A stretch of DNA of 17,156 nucleotides from positions 1 through 17,156 of the forward strand of contig CATWQA010000042.1 in the NCBI GenBank assembly GCA_958352815.1. Direction: 5' to 3'. A model generated the notes under the pieces. The model had not been told where the DNA came from, searched no databases, and saw only the letters and a list, made by a program, of their open reading frames with translations. Made by a program: the position numbers and the translations under genes. Origin of the DNA: an uncultured Eubacteriales bacterium (GTDB taxonomy: Bacteria; Bacillota; Clostridia; Monoglobales; Monoglobaceae). Positions 14,303 to 17,156 of this stretch are shown piece after piece (within the stretch, counting starts at the first letter, position 1; every line of letters starts with the position of its first letter).

Positions 14303-14460
14303 TTTATTAAGCAAAGTCCGCCCCGGCGCTTGGGGAGGTGTGGCTGTGACCCAACTTCTTTTAAGTTGGACGGCACTCATTACTTCAATTAATATGAAGT
14401 ACGTAACGTCAATAACAGTCCTAAGTTGTTACCGATGATTGCGCAACGGGGCGGGCGACA
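14303..14460 (+). repeat. R1 interspersed element, copy 5 (degenerate)
   Basis: GGCTGTGAC, the hairpin CCAACTTCTTTTAAGTTGG (14351-14369, with one pair lost next to the loop), then CTAAGTTGTTACCGA starting at 14421. Both ends have decayed. The left flank ATACCTAATCCCATTTATT resembles that of copy 4 (ATACCTGAACCCATTTATT). The internal reading frame seen in other copies is broken here by a TAA. Confidence 0.8.
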
Positions 14461-14549
14461 GGCATACCAATGTAAAAATATGAATTAACGGGGATAACGA
14501 CTAAAGTAAATCTCAAAACTGTAGTTGTGCTGATGATGTCGCAACGGGA

Positions 14550-15473
14550 CTATGCCATTGGCAGTAATAGCTCCTTTAGAGTTGTTATTCCGTTTTTGGA
14601 GCACTCCTTTATATATCCGTTTATATACTCCCAGTTTTTAAAACCCTTTTGGACTGCGTATTCCATAATTTCTATTATCAATTCAGGCTCTGTTCCTGCT
14701 GATATATACCACTCAAATATTTTGGATATTGTTTCTGTGGCTTCACCGATATTCTCATTATAATAATCAACAACATCGTCTATCCCCACATCATTATTTT
14801 TTTCTGATTGAGGTTTAGGATAGGTATCCTTATAAGTACCCTCATTGGTACTTATAGGGGTACCATTCTTTTCTATACTTTTATCTTCTGTAATATTATT
14901 TTCTTTAATCTCTTCTTCTCTATTATTATTTATTTTAATATTATTTTCTTTATTTTCATTTACTGTATTTTCATTTTCTTTACTTTTATTTACTTTACTT
15001 TCCTTTACTTTACTTTGGGGATTACTGTCATCATTAATTGAGTTTTCGTCAACATTAACTCCTTTTATGCATACATTATCTGCATCCGACGGGATTTCTG
15101 CAAGTAAAAACTTTTTTTCAATGTTTACCCTGTTTCTGCGGGTTGTCATCTGCAAGTATCTTTCCTGAACTCCCTTTGAGGTCAATATTCCGAACTCACG
15201 GTAGAGCTTCTCGCTGAAAATATCCCGCTTCAATGCCTCCTCTATTATATCGGACACACGCTGCTTATCAATCTTGTTTTCTGTGGCAAAGAGTAGCTCC
15301 ACATCGTCATTCCAGATGCAATAGTAACCGTTGCTGCCGTATATCTCCATCCACAGCTTAACGATAACTCCGAAGCCGTCAACGCCTAACCTTGCCTCAA
15401 GCAGCCTCATTTTGTTGTTCATGTGAACGTCAATGGGGAAATAATCCATACTTGCCTTTTTGGGTCTTGCCAT
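14550..15473 (-). CDS. Phage-type replication protein, DUF4373 (Lin1244/Lin1753) plus DnaD-like
   Basis: The protein has 307 residues. The N-terminus MARPKKASMDYFPIDVHMNN continues through RLLEARLGVDGFGVIVKLWM to ILTSKGVQERYLQMTTRR at about 112. It fits the Lin1244/Lin1753 (DUF4373) domain common in phages and integrative elements. Residues about 150-225 are a low-complexity Asn/Lys/Glu linker. The last 75 residues (VVDYYNENIGEATETISKIF to NWEYINGYIKECSKNGI) match the DnaD domain style, which helps load replicative helicase. GGAGG lies eight bases before the ATG. There are no other phage genes nearby, no helicase-loader partner and no integrase, so it may be a remnant or a domesticated gene. 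Its AT-rich linker contrasts with its neighbours. Confidence 0.85.
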   Translation of the reverse strand: MARPKKASMDYFPIDVHMNNKMRLLEARLGVDGFGVIVKLWMEIYGSNGYYCIWNDDVELLFATENKIDKQRVSDIIEEALKRDIFSEKLYREFGILTSKGVQERYLQMTTRRNRVNIEKKFLLAEIPSDADNVCIKGVNVDENSINDDSNPQSKVKESKVNKSKENENTVNENKENNIKINNNREEEIKENNITEDKSIEKNGTPISTNEGTYKDTYPKPQSEKNNDVGIDDVVDYYNENIGEATETISKIFEWYISAGTEPELIIEIMEYAVQKGFKNWEYINGYIKECSKNGITTLKELLLPMA

Positions 15474-15500
15474 AAAATTTGCCTCCGTTTCTTATTTTAA

Positions 15501-15515
15501 TATACTTTTAGTATA
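15501..15515. promoter_or_regulatory. Dyad upstream of the DUF4373/DnaD gene
   Basis: TATACT, TTT, AGTATA is a perfect dyad 28 bases before the start codon. On the minus strand one arm doubles as a TATACT -10, but no -35 lies at the right spacing. Two TTGTCA copies ten bases apart (15528-15543) stand upstream. It could be an operator for a repressor. Confidence 0.35.
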
Positions 15516-15549
15516 GGGCAAAGGTTGTGACAAAACATGACAAATAAAT

Positions 15550-15573
15550 AAGGCGGAGATTTTACTCCGCCTT
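15550..15573 (-). terminator. Intrinsic terminator of thrS
   Basis: AAGGCGGAG and CTCCGCCTT form a perfect 9-bp stem around a six-base loop, four bases past the thrS stop. On the minus strand it is followed by ATTTATTTG, an imperfect U-tract. Confidence 0.8.
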
Positions 15574-15577
15574 TTTG

Positions 15578-17156
15578 TTAGTCTTTTGCTTTTGAGCTTA
15601 CCTTTTCCAGGATTAGCTTTACGAAGTCGTCCAGCTTGAGGGAACCAATATCCCCCTCTTTTCTGTCACGGACGGAAACTGCGTTCTCCTCCTGCTCCTT
15701 TTCGCCCACAATGAGCATATAGGGAACCTTTTCCAAACGAGCCTCTCTAATCTTATAGCCTATCTTTTCCTTTCTGGTGTCAATCTCAACTCTTATGCCG
15801 TACTTTTCGAGAGTTTCCTTAACCTGCATACCATACTCCATATACTTATCCGAGATAGGCAGCACCTTAACCTGAACCGGAGCTAGCCATGCGGGGAACG
15901 CTCCTGCGTACTTCTCAATAAGCAGCGCCAAAGTTCTCTCATAGCAGCCGATAGAGGTTCTGTGAATAATATAGGGGTTCTTCTTGGAGCCGTCCTTATC
16001 CACGTACTCCATACCGAACTTCTCTGCCAGCATTTGGTCAATCTGGATTGTTATCAGAGTGTCCTCCTTGCCGAACACGTTCTTAATCTGAATATCCAGC
16101 TTGGGACCGTAAAAGGCTGCCTCGCCCACGCCGATTTTATAGGGCACGTTCAGGTCTTTCAGAATATTCTCCATGGCTCCCTGAGCCTCGTTCCACTGCT
16201 CCTCGGTTCCGATATACTTCTCGCGGTCATCGGGATCCCACTGTGAAAATCTATATGAAACGTCCTCTGCCAAACCCAAAGTTTCCAGCATATAGTTGGA
16301 CAGCTCCAGACAGTTCTTAAACTCCTCCTCAAGCTGCTCGGGGGTACACATCAGATGACCCTCGGAAATAGTGAACTGGCGAACACGGATAAGACCGTGC
16401 ATCTCACCGGAGGCCTCGTTTCTGAAAAGTGTGGAGGTCTCGTTAAGGCGCATGGGCAGGTCTCTATAGGAACGGCCTCTGTTAAGGTACGCCTGGTACT
16501 GGAAGGGGCAGGTCATGGGGCGCAGGGCAAATACTTCCTTGTCGGCCTCCTCGTCTCCCAGAACGAACATTCCCTCCTTATAGTGATCCCAGTGCCCTGA
16601 AATCTTATACAGGTCGCTCTTTGCCATGAAGGGCGTTTTTGTCAGCTGCCAGCCGCGCTTCTGCTCCTCGTCCTCAACCCATCTTTGGAGAAGCTGAATT
16701 ATTCTGGCACCCTTGGGCAGCATTATAGGCAGACCCTGACCGATATAGTCGCAGGTTGTGAACAGCTCCAGCTCACGACCCAGCTTATTGTGGTCACGCT
16801 TTCTTGCCTCCTCAAGCTGAGTCAGGTGGGCTTCAAGCTCTGTCTTGTTGGGGAACGCCGTGCCGTAGATACGCTGCAGCATCTTGTTGTTCTCATCGCC
16901 CCGCCAGTAAGCTCCGGTTGCGCTGAGCAGCTTTACCGCCTTGACCTTGCTTGTGTAGTTCACGTGGGGGCCTGCGCACAGGTCAACAAAATCCCCCTGC
17001 TTATAAAAGGAAATGGTGGCGTCCTCGGGCAGGTCGTTAATAAGCTCCACCTTATAGGGCTCGTCCTTCATAAGCTCCAGCGCCTCGTCACGGGGCAGCT
17101 CAAACCTTTCAATCCTGAGATTTTCCTTGGCAATCTTTTTCATCTCTTTTTCCAGA
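15578..17156 (-). CDS. thrS: Threonyl-tRNA synthetase, N-terminus beyond window edge
   Basis: ThrRS joins threonine to its tRNA. About 525 residues are present of the usual 630-640. The frame stays open to the right edge (LEKEMKKIAKENL), so the first ATG seen at 17143 is internal; the TGS domain and part of the editing domain lie outside. Seen here are the end of the editing (SAD) domain with VDLCAGPHVNYTSKVK and the class II catalytic core: LPIMLPKGARI, FALRPMTCPFQYQA, motif 2 in FRNEASGEMHGLIRVRQFT then EGHLMC, and motif 3 in IIHRTSIGCYERTLALLIEK. The Cys of MTCPF, the His of EGHLM and the His of IIHRT are the expected zinc ligands. The anticodon-binding domain (AWLAPVQVKVLPISDKYMEY to the end) follows. 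Any T-box leader would be outside the window. Confidence 0.97.
   Translation of the reverse strand, partial: LEKEMKKIAKENLRIERFELPRDEALELMKDEPYKVELINDLPEDATISFYKQGDFVDLCAGPHVNYTSKVKAVKLLSATGAYWRGDENNKMLQRIYGTAFPNKTELEAHLTQLEEARKRDHNKLGRELELFTTCDYIGQGLPIMLPKGARIIQLLQRWVEDEEQKRGWQLTKTPFMAKSDLYKISGHWDHYKEGMFVLGDEEADKEVFALRPMTCPFQYQAYLNRGRSYRDLPMRLNETSTLFRNEASGEMHGLIRVRQFTISEGHLMCTPEQLEEEFKNCLELSNYMLETLGLAEDVSYRFSQWDPDDREKYIGTEEQWNEAQGAMENILKDLNVPYKIGVGEAAFYGPKLDIQIKNVFGKEDTLITIQIDQMLAEKFGMEYVDKDGSKKNPYIIHRTSIGCYERTLALLIEKYAGAFPAWLAPVQVKVLPISDKYMEYGMQVKETLEKYGIRVEIDTRKEKIGYKIREARLEKVPYMLIVGEKEQEENAVSVRDRKEGDIGSLKLDDFVKLILEKVSSKAKD

Noticed and set aside
1715..14460. CRISPR array
   Set aside because: The repeats are scattered over 13 kb in both orientations, longer than CRISPR repeats, without regular spacers or cas genes.

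Overview
The window looks like a chromosomal segment of a spore-forming, anaerobic Firmicute of class Clostridia, possibly a gut Oscillospirales or Monoglobales type (lineage inferred only from gene content, gene order and protein style). Pointers are the hrcA-grpE-dnaK-dnaJ-prmA heat-shock cluster with a perfect CIRCE operator, the sporulation regulator spoVT, a long-form hpf, AGGAGG-type ribosome binding sites, and a secreted pectate lyase.

Layout. 1-6864 (minus strand): a sigma-A promoter and CIRCE drive hrcA, grpE, dnaK, dnaJ and prmA, followed by the start of a DUF421 membrane protein that runs off the left edge. 6941-7857 (minus): an HD-GYP protein with a strong terminator and an extended -10 promoter, divergent from spoVT (8025-8561, plus). 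8562-8940: a repeat-filled gap. 8941-9396 (minus): a small PsiE-like membrane protein with a GTG start. 9498-10174 (plus): hpf with promoter, a long inverted repeat and a terminator. 10447-11007 (minus): a secreted copper-amine-oxidase-N-like plus NTF2-like protein. 11008-11786: a repeat-filled gap. 11787-14027 (plus): a large family PL9 pectate lyase. 14028-14549: a repeat-filled gap. 14550-15473 (minus): a phage-type replication protein (DUF4373 plus DnaD). 15578 to the right edge (minus): thrS, with its N-terminus outside the window.

The genes are mostly housekeeping: protein folding (hrcA operon), translation (thrS, hpf, prmA), sporulation (spoVT) and one carbohydrate-degradation gene. 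What is unusual is in the gaps. Five copies of one interspersed element (called R1 here) lie in 17 kb. All share a 19-base hairpin, and the spacing from the hairpin to a conserved CTAAGTTGTTGCCGA box is exactly 52 bases in every copy. One hairpin position has switched from T-A to A-T in two copies, a compensatory change. One copy (11503-11690) has perfect 18-base terminal inverted repeats, as in a MITE. R1 is accompanied by GC-rich palindromes (R2) and short heptamer tandem repeats (R3). R1 also holds one reading frame open in four of five copies. No tRNA, rRNA or CRISPR array was found.
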